This document shows, one piece after another, positions 1 through 8,299 of a stretch of 64,000 nt of DNA. The first letter of the stretch is position 1; each line of letters begins with the position of its first letter. A model generated the notes under the pieces. That model did not search any database. It saw nothing but the letters and a program-made list of their open reading frames with translations, and was not told where the DNA came from. Source of the stretch: Amycolatopsis marina (lineage in GTDB: Bacteria > Actinomycetota > Actinomycetes > Mycobacteriales > Pseudonocardiaceae); assembly GCF_900111885.1 (NCBI RefSeq), contig NZ_FOKG01000009.1:241241-305240 (forward strand), written 5' to 3'. Made by a program: the position numbers and the translations under genes.

Positions 1-2
1 AC

Positions 3-2603
3 AAGCTGGTCGCCCTGCACGGCCGGTTGTCCGAGCGCACCAGGTACCTGCGCTACTTCGGCGCCTACCCCCGCATTCCGAAGCGCGACCTGGACCGGTT
101 CTCCATTGTGGACCATCACGACCGGGTGGCGTTCGCCGCGATGCTCGGCGACGACATCGTGGCGGTCGGCAGATACGAACGGCTCGAGGGCGGCGACTCG
201 GCCGAGGTCGCGTTCCTGGTCGACGACGCCCACCAGGGCAGGGGTCTCGGCTCGATCCTGCTGGAACACCTCGCGGCAGCCGCTTCCGAACGGGGGCTGC
301 GCCGTTTCGTCGCCGAGGTGCTCGCGGAGAACGCCCAGATGGTGCGGGTCTTCCGGGACGCGGGATATCAGGTCAGCAGGGCGTTCGAGGAGGGGGTGCT
401 GCATCTGGAGTTCGACATCGACCCCACCGAGGAATCGCTCGCGGTCGCCCGCGGGCGGGAGCAGGCCGCCGAGGCACGCAGTGTGCACAACCTGCTGCAC
501 CCGACGTCCGTGGCCGTCATCGGTGCTTCGACGGATCCGACCAAGATCGGCTACGTCGCACTGACCAACCTGTTGTCCGCCGACTTCGCGGGCACCGTGT
601 ACCCAGTGAACCCGGAGCACCGCTCCGTTCGCGGTGTCCGCGCGTATCCCTCGGTTGTGGACATTCCGGATCCGGTAGACCTCGCGGTGGTCGCCGTTCC
701 GGCCGAGTCGGTCGAGTCCGTGCTCGACGGGGCGCTGGAGAAGGGTGTCAAGACTCTGCTCATCGTTTCCGGCGGGTTCGGCGAGGCGGGCCCGCACGGG
801 CTGCACGCCGAGCTGCGGCTGGTCGGTGAGGCGCGGGCGCACGGAATGCGGGTTGTCGGCCCCAACGCCCTCGGGGTGCTGAACACCGACAGCGGCGTCC
901 GGCTGAACGCGACACTGGCCCCGCGGCTGCCCGGCAGGGGCAGAACCGGCTTCTTCTGCCAGTCCGGCGCGCTGGGTATCGCCATTCTCGCCGACGCGGA
1001 GGCGCGCGGTCTCGGTCTCTCGACCTTCGTCTCCGCCGGTAACCGCGCCGACGTGTCCGGCAACGACCTGCTGCAGTACTGGGAGAGCGACCCGAACACC
1101 GACCTGGTGCTGCTGTATCTGGAGTCCTTCGGCAACCCGCGCAAGTTCGCCCGCCTCGCGCGCAGGCTTGCCCGCACCAAGCCCATCGTCGCCGTCAAGT
1201 CCGGGCGCCACGCGGTCCGCCCGCAGTTGGCGGCCACCTCGGCCGAGGTGGACGAGTCGAGTGTGCAGGCGCTGTTCGAGCAGGCCGGTGTCGTGCGGGT
1301 CGATTCGCTGGCCCAGCTCTTCGACACCGCGCTCGTGTTCGCCCACCAGCCGCTGCCCTCGGGAGCCAGGGTCGGGATCGTCGGCAATTCCAGCGCGATC
1401 GGCCTGCTGGCCGCGGACACGGCTCGGGCGCAGGGCCTCCAGCTCGGGATCGACCCGGTGGACGTGGGTCCGCAGGCCGGTCCTGAGGAGTTCGCCGCCG
1501 CGGTGGGGGAGGCGTTGACCTCCCCGGACGTCGACGCGCTCGTGGTCGTGTTCGTCCCGCCACTGGCGATTCCCGGCACCAGCTATGCCAGAGCACTGCG
1601 CGAGGCGGTCGTGGAGACCGGCAGGCAGCGGGAGAAGCCCATCGTCTCCACGTTCCTCGCCGCCGAGGGTGTGCCCGCGGAACTCGCGGTGACCGGAGAG
1701 GACGGAGCACCCGTCCGCGGTTCCATCCCGTCCTATCCTTCGCCGGAGCGGGCGGTGAACGCGCTGGCCAGGAGCGTGCGGTACGCGGCGTGGCGGGAGC
1801 GCCCCCAGGGCAATCTCGTGCGGCCCGGCGACCTGCACCCGCAGCGGGCGCAGGCCGTGGTCCGGGAACTGCTGACCGGGCGGGAGTCCGACGCGTCCCT
1901 GCCGCTCACCGACGACGACGCACTGCGGCTGCTCGGCTGCTACGGCATCGAGGCGGTGCCCTTCCGGAACGTGTCCTCCGCGGACGAGGCCGTGGCCGCC
2001 GCTGCCGAGCTCGGCTACCCGGTGGCGGTCAAGGCCGTGGACGAGCGGCTGCGCGGGCGGCCGGACCTGCTCGGCGTGCGCCTCGACCTGATGTCCGAGG
2101 AGTCCGTGCGGGCGAGCTATCGCGACATCCGCGAGGTCTCCGGCTCCGAGCACATGTACGTGCAGCGGATGGCACAGAAGGGGCTGTCCTGTGTCATCGG
2201 CCTGCAGGACGACCCCTCGTTCGGCACGCTGGTCTCCTTCGGGCTGTCGGGCGTCGTCAGCACCCTGCTGGGGGACAGGGCGTACCGGGCGATCCCGGTC
2301 ACCGACGTGGACGCCGCGACCCTGGTGCGGGAACCGAGGACGGCGCCGCTGCTCACCGGGTACCGCGGGGACGAGCCCGCCGACCTCGCCGCGCTGGAGG
2401 ACCTGGTGCTGCGGATCGCCGCGCTCGCCGAGGACAACCCGGAGGTGCGCTCGCTCGCGCTGGACCCGGTGCTGGCCTCGCCCAATGGGGCGGTGGTCGC
2501 CAACGCCCGCATCGTGCTCGGCCCGCCCCCGTCCCGCCCGGACACGGGCCCGCGCCGCCTGCGGCCCATCACCAGCCCCACCGACGATTCGGCGCCGAAC
2601 TGA
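3..2603 (+). CDS. GNAT acetyltransferase fused to ADP-forming acyl-CoA synthetase-like protein (5' partial)
   Basis: The open frame reaches the window edge and reads through the TTG at 27 (K-L-V-A-L-H-G-R-L-S-E-R), so the true start is probably upstream. Visible domains in order are an N-terminal GNAT fold (roughly the first 150 residues, acetyl-CoA loop around DAHQGRGLGSILL), a CoA-binding Rossmann domain (VAVIGASTDPTKIGYVAL), a succinyl-CoA ligase-like region, and a C-terminal ATP-grasp segment (YPVAVKAVDERLRGRPDL). This is the architecture of Pat protein lysine acetyltransferases. GNAT at the N-terminus is the order described for Streptomyces lividans PatA. Such enzymes acetylate and inactivate AMP-forming acyl-CoA synthetases; in these fusions the synthetase-like part is thought to sense metabolites rather than catalyse. 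An AMP-forming synthetase (fadD17) is close by but on the other strand. Substrate is not predictable. Confidence 0.88.
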   Translation, partial: KLVALHGRLSERTRYLRYFGAYPRIPKRDLDRFSIVDHHDRVAFAAMLGDDIVAVGRYERLEGGDSAEVAFLVDDAHQGRGLGSILLEHLAAAASERGLRRFVAEVLAENAQMVRVFRDAGYQVSRAFEEGVLHLEFDIDPTEESLAVARGREQAAEARSVHNLLHPTSVAVIGASTDPTKIGYVALTNLLSADFAGTVYPVNPEHRSVRGVRAYPSVVDIPDPVDLAVVAVPAESVESVLDGALEKGVKTLLIVSGGFGEAGPHGLHAELRLVGEARAHGMRVVGPNALGVLNTDSGVRLNATLAPRLPGRGRTGFFCQSGALGIAILADAEARGLGLSTFVSAGNRADVSGNDLLQYWESDPNTDLVLLYLESFGNPRKFARLARRLARTKPIVAVKSGRHAVRPQLAATSAEVDESSVQALFEQAGVVRVDSLAQLFDTALVFAHQPLPSGARVGIVGNSSAIGLLAADTARAQGLQLGIDPVDVGPQAGPEEFAAAVGEALTSPDVDALVVVFVPPLAIPGTSYARALREAVVETGRQREKPIVSTFLAAEGVPAELAVTGEDGAPVRGSIPSYPSPERAVNALARSVRYAAWRERPQGNLVRPGDLHPQRAQAVVRELLTGRESDASLPLTDDDALRLLGCYGIEAVPFRNVSSADEAVAAAAELGYPVAVKAVDERLRGRPDLLGVRLDLMSEESVRASYRDIREVSGSEHMYVQRMAQKGLSCVIGLQDDPSFGTLVSFGLSGVVSTLLGDRAYRAIPVTDVDAATLVREPRTAPLLTGYRGDEPADLAALEDLVLRIAALAEDNPEVRSLALDPVLASPNGAVVANARIVLGPPPSRPDTGPRRLRPITSPTDDSAPN

Positions 2604-2621
2604 CCGGTATGACAATTGGTG

Positions 2622-2683
2622 GCACTTTCCCGGGAAAGTGTCATACGTGCACGTGCAAGCATCGCACTTTCCCGGGAAAGTGC
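2622..2683. repeat. Paired 20-bp perfect palindromes, copy 1 (dispersed repeat family)
   Basis: Two palindromes, CACTTTCCCGGGAAAGTG at 2623-2640 and GCACTTTCCCGGGAAAGTGC at 2664-2683, lie between two converging genes. The 23-nt spacer contains CATACGTGCACGTGCAA. The pair recurs in inverted orientation at 58026-58088 with a recognisably similar spacer, and a looser pair is at 34239-34321. In RNA each could form a 10-bp stem with almost no loop, so a double-strand protein site or cruciform is as plausible as a bidirectional terminator. Function unknown. Confidence 0.85.
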
Positions 2684-2688
2684 GGGGG

Positions 2689-3864
2689 TCAGAACTGGTT
2701 GGGATTGACGGCGAAGACCGCCCTGGAACCGGGGTACTCGGTCTGACTCCATAGCTGGTTCGCCGGGCCACGGTAGGAGAGGTCCTCCGGCCCCACGGGA
2801 AGTGCGCCGGAGTGCCGGGTGGCGGATCCGCTGCCGGTCACGGTGTAGAGCGAGCCGCGGCTGCTCGACCCGGCGCTGGCCGAGACGAAGAACTTCCCGT
2901 TGATCGCGGTAGCACCCTGCATGCTCTTGATCCCGGCGGACACCAGCTGGGTCGCGTGGGTGTAGCCGTCCGAGGACTCCTTGAACTTGCGATCGGTGTG
3001 GTCGATGGGAAACCGGACGAGCCTGGTGCCGGTGCCCGCGGCGTTGTACTCCGGCACCACGACGCTGTCCGGCGTGCTGGTCCTGTCGAGAGCGGCGGCC
3101 GAGTAGCGCAGCCGAGTGACTCCGTTGGTGGTGGAGGAGGTGAACTTCTGTGCCTGGGGCAGGACATAGGCGTAGTTGTGCGCGTGGTACTTGCCGTCGC
3201 TCTGGCGGCCGATCCTGGTTTTGTCCCCGGTCGAGACTTTCCAGAGGTGACGCAGGTCGAACGTGCGGAATCCGTTCCAGGTGTCGGCGACGTACAGCAG
3301 GTGGCCGTAGGTGAAGATGCCGCCCGCGTGCACGTTGACCGAGCGGAAGTCGGGCCTGCCCGACGAGTTGGTGTACGGCTCGACGAGCAGCACGTGCCGG
3401 TACTTCGGCGCGGACGGGTTGCCGTAGTCGACAAAGGAGACCCGCACGCCCTTGTTCGCTCCGGAACCCTTGTAGTACCAGGCGGAGAAGATCGCGGTGC
3501 GGCCCTCGTAGGTGCCGCTGCCGTATGCGTCCGCGGTGGTGCTGATGCCCTGCGGGTACCAGTCAGGGGTGTTGTTGTCACCGGAGTTCCAGCAGAACGA
3601 GGCCACCTGGTTGGTCGCCGAGGGACGGCAGCCGCTTCCGGTGACCGCGCTGCGGTTGGCGCTGTCCAGCACGGCCGGTACCGACACCGACGGCAGGATC
3701 GCGGCGAGCTTGCCGATCACCGAGCTGTACGCGCCCTCCTTGAGCCGGAAGTCGGCTGCGGCCATGACCGCGGGATCGGCGTGTGCGGCCTGGACCGGAG
3801 CCACCGTGAGGCCGGCGGCGACAAGCGGTGCCAGGAGCAGAAGGCGGAACCGGCGACGGGGCAC
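2689..3864 (-). CDS. Secreted protein of unknown function, probably beta-rich
   Basis: About 391 residues. It opens with a classical signal peptide: a basic stretch (PRRRFR), a hydrophobic core (LLLLAPLVAAGLTVAPV) and an AHA-like cleavage site near residue 30. The mature part is rich in Gly, Ser, Tyr and Trp, with repeated aromatic and Asp-rich strands (YGHLLYVADTWNGFRTFDL) that suggest a beta-propeller or lectin-like fold; no enzyme motif was recognised. The GTG at 3864 is preferred because GAGGAG lies six bases before it; the ATG at 3870 touches that ribosome site. The gene begins only 15 bases after fadD17 on the same strand and may be its last operon member, although an exported protein does not obviously fit that pathway. 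Confidence 0.75.
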   Translation of the reverse strand: MPRRRFRLLLLAPLVAAGLTVAPVQAAHADPAVMAAADFRLKEGAYSSVIGKLAAILPSVSVPAVLDSANRSAVTGSGCRPSATNQVASFCWNSGDNNTPDWYPQGISTTADAYGSGTYEGRTAIFSAWYYKGSGANKGVRVSFVDYGNPSAPKYRHVLLVEPYTNSSGRPDFRSVNVHAGGIFTYGHLLYVADTWNGFRTFDLRHLWKVSTGDKTRIGRQSDGKYHAHNYAYVLPQAQKFTSSTTNGVTRLRYSAAALDRTSTPDSVVVPEYNAAGTGTRLVRFPIDHTDRKFKESSDGYTHATQLVSAGIKSMQGATAINGKFFVSASAGSSSRGSLYTVTGSGSATRHSGALPVGPEDLSYRGPANQLWSQTEYPGSRAVFAVNPNQF

Positions 3865-3879
3865 GGGCATCTCCTCGGA

Positions 3880-5526
3880 TCAACGGGATTCGCGTGCCGC
3901 ATACGATAGGGGACCGGATTCGCGTCCGGTGAGCTGTTGGTAGGAAAATTCCCGCTTGTCGCGCACCCATACCGGGTCGGAGCAGTTCGTGTGCTCCGAC
4001 TTCAGCTTTTGTTTGACGGTTTTATAGGTAGATGTCCGCGGCAGTTCGTTGACGATTCGCAGAAATCTCGGCCATTGCTTCGGCCCGAGATCCGGCTGCG
4101 CGGCCAGGAACTCACCGAGTTCGCGCGGGCCAGGCGGCCGTTCCCGGTCGAGCACGAGCGCCGCCATCACGGCGTCGCCGACTCCGTCGGGGTCGGGTAC
4201 GCCGTACACGGCGGCTTCGAGCACTCGGGGATGCCTGCGCAGGATTCGCTCGACCGGTGCGGTGCCGAGGTTCTCTCCCGCGACTCGCATCCAGTCGCCT
4301 CGCCTGCCCGCGAAGTAGCAGAACCCCGCGCTGTCGGTGTATGCGAGGTCCCCGGTGAAGTAACGGCCGTCCCGTAGCCGCTGAGCGTCGGCCTCCGGAT
4401 CGCCGTAGTACCCGGCGAACCAGCCTGCGCCCGTCGTGTTGACCAGTTCACCCACCGCTTCTCCGGCGTTGAGCAACCTCCCTTCGGGGTCGAACTCCGC
4501 GGGCGGGCAGACGTTTCCGGTGTCCGGATGCAGCACCAGCACTCCCTCGGCGGGCCGGCCGAGCGAACCGGCCGGGGTGTCCGGCGTTCTGGCGAACCCC
4601 ACACCGCCCTCGGTCGAGCCGAAGGCATCGACGACCCGGCAGCCGAACCGGCTGCCGAAGTCGGCGAGATCGCGTTCGCTGCCCTCGTTGCCGTAGGCCA
4701 CCCGCAAGGGGTTGTCGGCGTCGTCAGGTCGTCTCGGTGTGGCGAGCACGTAGGAGAGTGGCGTGCCGACGTAGTTGGCGTAGGTCGCGCCGAAGGCACG
4801 TACGTCCTCGAGGAAGCCGGAGGCGGAGAACTTCCGCCGCAGTGCGATGGTCGCCCCCGCGGCCACCCCTACCGACCAGCCCGCCATCACCGCGTTGGAA
4901 TGGAACATCGGCATCGATACATACACGGTGTCCTCAGTGGACAATGCGAACCGTTCGGCCAGCATGCGACCGGGGAACGCTATCTTGCCGTGCGTGCATC
5001 GGACCGCTTTCGGATCCCCGCTCGTACCGGAGGTGTAGATCAGCATCAGCAGGTCGTCCGCGTTCGCGGCGACGGGGCGCAGTGGCGCGCCACGCTGCGT
5101 GGCCACCGCGCCGAGCCACTCCGGGCCGTCGAGGTCCAGCACCCGGGCTCCGCCAAGGTCGAGACCGGTGAGCAGACCCGCGTACTTCCGTTCGGTGAGC
5201 ACGAGCGCGCAGTCGGCGAGCCGGACGTCCCTGGCCAGGGCCTCCCCCCGCCGATTCGTGTTCAGCCCGGCCAGCACCACCCCGGAAAGCGCCGCGCCGC
5301 CGAGCAGAAAGGAGAACTCGGGCAGGTTGTCCGCCAGCACGCCGACGTGCGGGGGACGCGTGTCCCCGAGCGAGTCCAGCAGCGTCGCGCCGTACTCGGC
5401 GCAGGCCCGGACCTGCTGTGCCCACGACCAGGTCCGGTCTTCGAAGCGCAGCCCAGGATGATCGTCCTCGCACCGTGCGAGCAGCAGTTCGGTGACGGTG
5501 GGGGCTTCGGGGGCCCGTCCGCTCAT
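3880..5526 (-). CDS. fadD17: Steroid side-chain acyl-CoA synthetase, FadD17-like
   Basis: An AMP-forming (ANL superfamily) acyl-CoA synthetase of 548 residues that should activate a carboxylated steroid side chain as its CoA thioester in the cytosol. The ATP-binding P-loop YTSGTSG is at residues 164-170. FGSTEGG, the hinge region around YFTGDLAYTD, and a C-terminal Lys-rich A10-type motif (RTSTYKTVKQKLK) follow. The start is the ATG at 5526, which overlaps the fadE27 stop in an ATGA junction; the open frame continues upstream as antisense of fadE27, so a longer start is unlikely. In Mycobacterium tuberculosis fadE26-fadE27-fadD17 form the same gene string in the KstR regulon, and FadD17 prefers a C5 side chain. 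Specificity here is inferred from synteny. Confidence 0.9.
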   Translation of the reverse strand: MSGRAPEAPTVTELLLARCEDDHPGLRFEDRTWSWAQQVRACAEYGATLLDSLGDTRPPHVGVLADNLPEFSFLLGGAALSGVVLAGLNTNRRGEALARDVRLADCALVLTERKYAGLLTGLDLGGARVLDLDGPEWLGAVATQRGAPLRPVAANADDLLMLIYTSGTSGDPKAVRCTHGKIAFPGRMLAERFALSTEDTVYVSMPMFHSNAVMAGWSVGVAAGATIALRRKFSASGFLEDVRAFGATYANYVGTPLSYVLATPRRPDDADNPLRVAYGNEGSERDLADFGSRFGCRVVDAFGSTEGGVGFARTPDTPAGSLGRPAEGVLVLHPDTGNVCPPAEFDPEGRLLNAGEAVGELVNTTGAGWFAGYYGDPEADAQRLRDGRYFTGDLAYTDSAGFCYFAGRRGDWMRVAGENLGTAPVERILRRHPRVLEAAVYGVPDPDGVGDAVMAALVLDRERPPGPRELGEFLAAQPDLGPKQWPRFLRIVNELPRTSTYKTVKQKLKSEHTNCSDPVWVRDKREFSYQQLTGRESGPLSYAARESR

Positions 5527-6620
5527 GTCGTCGCCGCTGCGGCCAGCAGAGCGCCCAGGGACCGCAGTTGCGCCGTGGCGCCGCCGAGCGCGAACTCTCC
5601 CCGCTTCGCGGCGGCGAAGTACCGGTGCAGCGGATGGTCGATGTCGATCCCGACTCCGCCGTGGATGTGCACCGCCGTGTGCGCGACTCGGTGCCCCGCC
5701 TCGGCGGCCCAGAACTTCGCGGTGGCGACCTCCTCGGCGCCACCGCTGCCCTGGGTCAGGCACCAGGCGGCCTGCCACAGGGTCAGCCGGACTGCCTCGA
5801 CGTCGGTGTAGGCGTCGGCAAGACGCTGCCTGACGGCCTGGAACGCGCCGATCACCTGGTCGAACTGCTTGCGTTCGCGGGCGTACTCCGCGGTGAGCTC
5901 CAGCGCTCGCTCCAGTACTCCCAGTTGCTGGGCCACCAGGCCCACCGTGGCGTGCAGGCGCAGCCACTCGGCCACGTCCATGCCAGTGCCGAGCCGGTCC
6001 GCCTCGCCGACGGCCACGTCGGTGAGTTCGACCAGTGCGGCATCGGCGCGGTCGACCACCTGTTGTGCCCGCACCGAAACGCCCGCACGTTCCCGTTCCA
6101 CCAGGAACACGGCATCGCCGTCTTCGGTGCGGGCGGGAATGAGGATCCCGTCGGCGAAGGCCGCGAACGCGACGGCCGTGTGCGCTCCGGAGAGCAGCAG
6201 ACCCCCTGCGGTGCGCCGGGTCTCGAAGCCAGGCGGAACACCCGTGTCGGGCAGTGCGACGGCGAGTGTCCGCTCACCCCGAGTCACCGGCACGAGCCAG
6301 CTCTCCCACTGCTCGCTCGTGCCGAATTCCGCGAGTGCGGCGGCGGCAGCCGTCACCGTCTGCGCGAACGGTACCGGCGCGACGGCGCGGCCGAGTTCGA
6401 CCAGGACCGAGCACTGTTCCAGCAGGCCGAAACCGCCGCCGCCCACCGCGGCGGGCAATGCGGCGTCCAGAATTCCCGCCCTGGCCAGGTCCGTCCACAG
6501 TGTCTGGTCAAAGCCGCCGCTGCCGTGCCGGTCCTTTTGCTGTCCCACGGGGACCGCGCTGGCGATCTTCCGGGTCAGCCCTGCGAGGTCGCGTTGGGCC
6601 TCGGTGAATGCGAAGTCCAT
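5523..6620 (-). CDS. fadE27: Acyl-CoA dehydrogenase, FadE27-like subunit
   Basis: A 365-residue acyl-CoA dehydrogenase with the N-terminal helical region (FTEAQRDLAGLTRKIAS), a middle beta domain and a C-terminal four-helix region ending in HRVAHTAVHIHGGVGIDIDHPLHRYF. It should desaturate CoA-activated steroid side chains using FAD. In mycobacteria FadE26 and FadE27 assemble as an alpha2beta2 heterotetramer (ChsE4-ChsE5) in which the two subunits share flavin sites. It lies downstream of fadE26 on the same strand, separated by a 177-bp gap that contains a small inverted-repeat element. It is coupled to fadD17 by an ATGA overlap. The ribosome site before the ATG at 6620 is weak, which may reflect the inserted element. 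Confidence 0.9.
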   Translation of the reverse strand: MDFAFTEAQRDLAGLTRKIASAVPVGQQKDRHGSGGFDQTLWTDLARAGILDAALPAAVGGGGFGLLEQCSVLVELGRAVAPVPFAQTVTAAAAALAEFGTSEQWESWLVPVTRGERTLAVALPDTGVPPGFETRRTAGGLLLSGAHTAVAFAAFADGILIPARTEDGDAVFLVERERAGVSVRAQQVVDRADAALVELTDVAVGEADRLGTGMDVAEWLRLHATVGLVAQQLGVLERALELTAEYARERKQFDQVIGAFQAVRQRLADAYTDVEAVRLTLWQAAWCLTQGSGGAEEVATAKFWAAEAGHRVAHTAVHIHGGVGIDIDHPLHRYFAAAKRGEFALGGATAQLRSLGALLAAAATT

Positions 6621-6653
6621 GTCAGTCCCATCTTCGTGTCTTACTCAAAGGTC

Positions 6654-6790
6654 GGGCTGTTCACCGCCCGCATGCGGCCGAGTACGGCCCTCAGCTGCGG
6701 TCGGCAGCCACGGCCGCCCTTGCTGCGGCACGAAAAGCCTTGCCGCAGGCCCGCTTCGGGCGGCGCCGTCTACCGACTTGTGAACACCCC
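6654..6790. repeat. Small inverted-repeat element, copy 1 (137 bp), between fadE26 and fadE27
   Basis: The terminal inverted repeats are GGGCTGTTCAC (6654-6664) and GTGAACACCCC (6780-6790), matching at 10 of 11 positions. Internal sequence (CGGCACGAAAAGCCTTGCCG and CCGTCTACCGACTTGTG) resembles the element at 24988-25126. Its left end GTCGGGCTGTTCA is nearly identical to the inverted right end of the element at 14812-14968. No open frame fits inside. This is a MITE-like or small intergenic repeat, and it fills a junction where operon genes would usually abut. Confidence 0.6.
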
Positions 6791-6797
6791 TCCTCCT

Positions 6798-7979
6798 TCA
6801 GCGGGTTACCGGCAGCCCGAGCGCCGCCGCGGCGATGATGTCGCGCTGCACCTCGTTGGTGCCGCCACCGAAGGTCAGGATCAGCGAGGACCGGTGCATG
6901 CGTTCGATCCGTCCGCGCAGCAGCGCTCCCGGCGAGCCCTCCCGGACGACGGCGCCCGCACCGAGGACCTCCATCAGCAGGCGATAGGCCTCGATCGCGA
7001 ACTCGGTGCCGAAGACCTTGGTCGCCGAAGCCTCGGCGGGTCCCAGTTCGTTCTCACCCGCGGCCCACGCGATCTTCCAGTTGCGCAGCTTGAGGTACTC
7101 GGCCTGTGCGTGCACGCGGGCGAGGTGCACCTGTACCCACTCGGCGTCGATGACCCGCCCACCCCAGGGTGCGGTGGTGGCCGCGGCCCATTCGGTCACC
7201 TCGCGCAGCGCCGACCGGACCGGGGCGGCCGAGGTGAGCGCGACCCGCTCGTGGTTGAGCTGGTTGGTGATCAGGGGCCACCCGGCGTTCTCCTCGGCGA
7301 TCCTGGCCGACACGGGCACCCGGACGTCCGAGTAGTAGGTCGCGCTGGTTCCTGGACCCGCGACGGTGTGCACCTTCGTCCAGGAGAAGCCCTCGGCCGT
7401 GGTCGGCACGATCAGGATGCTCAACCCCTTGTGCTTGCGGGCGTCCGGATCGGTGCGCGCGGCCAGCCAGATGTAGTCGGCGTACTCGATCAGGCTCGTC
7501 CACATCTTCTGGCCGTTCACCACGTAGGTGTCCCCGTCGCGCACCGCGCGAGTGCGCAGCGAGGCGAGGTCGGTTCCGGCCTCGGGTTCGGAGTAACCGA
7601 TCGCGAAGTGCAGCTCGCCAGCCGCTATCCGCGGGAGGTAGAACTCCTTCTGCTCATCGGTGCCGAACCGCATGATCGTCGGACCGATGGTGTTGATCGT
7701 CAGGAAGGGCACGGGCACCCCGGCCACCGCGGCCTCGTCGGTGAAGATCAGCTGGTCGAGCATGGGCCGTTCCTGCCCGCCGTAGGCCTTCGGCCAGCCG
7801 ATGGCCAGCCAGCCGTCGCGCCCGAGGGTGCGCACGATCTCCTTGTATGCCGTTCCGTCGCCGTACTCGCCGCCGTCGCCGCGCAGTGCCTCCCTGCGTT
7901 CGGGAGTCATCAGTGTCGCGAAGTACTCCCGTAGCTCGTCCCGGAGCCGCTGTTGCTCCGGTGCGTAGCTGATCCGCAT
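6798..7979 (-). CDS. fadE26: Acyl-CoA dehydrogenase, FadE26-like subunit
   Basis: A 393-residue acyl-CoA dehydrogenase with the family signatures FAIGYSEPEAGTDLASLRTRA in the middle domain and LTFGGGTNEVQRDII in the C-terminal domain. It is the probable partner of the FadE27-like subunit in an FAD-dependent heterotetramer that begins beta-oxidation of the sterol side chain. It is the first gene leftward from the KstR-type operator at 8034-8063. The ATG at 7979 has GCGAGG about six bases upstream. The gene order fdxD < operator > fadE26-fadE27-fadD17 matches the edge of the mycobacterial mce4 locus, which supports the assignment more than sequence similarity alone. Confidence 0.92.
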   Translation of the reverse strand: MRISYAPEQQRLRDELREYFATLMTPERREALRGDGGEYGDGTAYKEIVRTLGRDGWLAIGWPKAYGGQERPMLDQLIFTDEAAVAGVPVPFLTINTIGPTIMRFGTDEQKEFYLPRIAAGELHFAIGYSEPEAGTDLASLRTRAVRDGDTYVVNGQKMWTSLIEYADYIWLAARTDPDARKHKGLSILIVPTTAEGFSWTKVHTVAGPGTSATYYSDVRVPVSARIAEENAGWPLITNQLNHERVALTSAAPVRSALREVTEWAAATTAPWGGRVIDAEWVQVHLARVHAQAEYLKLRNWKIAWAAGENELGPAEASATKVFGTEFAIEAYRLLMEVLGAGAVVREGSPGALLRGRIERMHRSSLILTFGGGTNEVQRDIIAAAALGLPVTR

Positions 7980-8033
7980 CCGAACCTCGCTTCGTGCGTT
8001 GTCCTGGTATTGGTCGCCGCTGGAGGGCTAGTG

Positions 8034-8063
8034 TAGAACAAGTTCTAGTTCTACCCCTAGAAC
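8034..8063. promoter_or_regulatory. KstR-type operator with four half-sites in the divergent fadE26/fdxD promoter
   Basis: TAGAACAAGTTCTA at 8034-8047 is a perfect match to the KstR consensus (TnnAACnnGTTnnA) of the cholesterol-catabolism repressor. Immediately after it, GTTCTA (8048-8053) and TAGAAC (8058-8063) form a second, inside-out pair with a 4-bp gap. The site lies 54 bases before the fadE26 start and 16 bases before the fdxD start, which suits repression of both directions. KstR in mycobacteria is released by 3-oxo-steroid CoA thioesters. No kstR gene is in the window. Confidence 0.85.
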
Positions 8064-8079
8064 CGGACGGGAGGAAGTC

Positions 8080-8271
8080 ATGGAGGTGAGCGTCGACCGC
8101 ACACTGTGCGAGGCGAACGAGGTGTGCGTCGCGGTCGCGCCGGCGGTGTTCGAGATCGATGACGACGACGAGCTGCGCATCATCGACCCGACGCCGCCGG
8201 AGAGTGAAGTAGAACGTGTTTCTCAAGCTGTGGCATCTTGTCCGAAGAATGCCCTGCTCATGCGGGAATAG
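8080..8271 (+). CDS. fdxD: Small 3Fe-4S ferredoxin, FdxD-like
   Basis: A 63-residue acidic ferredoxin. The ligand pattern Cys10, Cys16 and Cys54 (LCEANEVC and SCPKNAL), with Ala replacing a fourth cysteine, is typical of single-cluster 3Fe-4S ferredoxins that feed cytochromes P450 or reductases in actinobacteria. A strong ribosome site (GGAGGAAGTC) precedes the ATG. It is the first rightward gene from the KstR-type operator, as fdxD is beside mce4 in M. tuberculosis. Its electron acceptor is not visible here; no P450 is encoded in the window. Confidence 0.92.
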   Translation: MEVSVDRTLCEANEVCVAVAPAVFEIDDDDELRIIDPTPPESEVERVSQAVASCPKNALLMRE

Positions 8272-8299
8272 CCTGTCGAATTTGGCCCTTGCCGATTAC

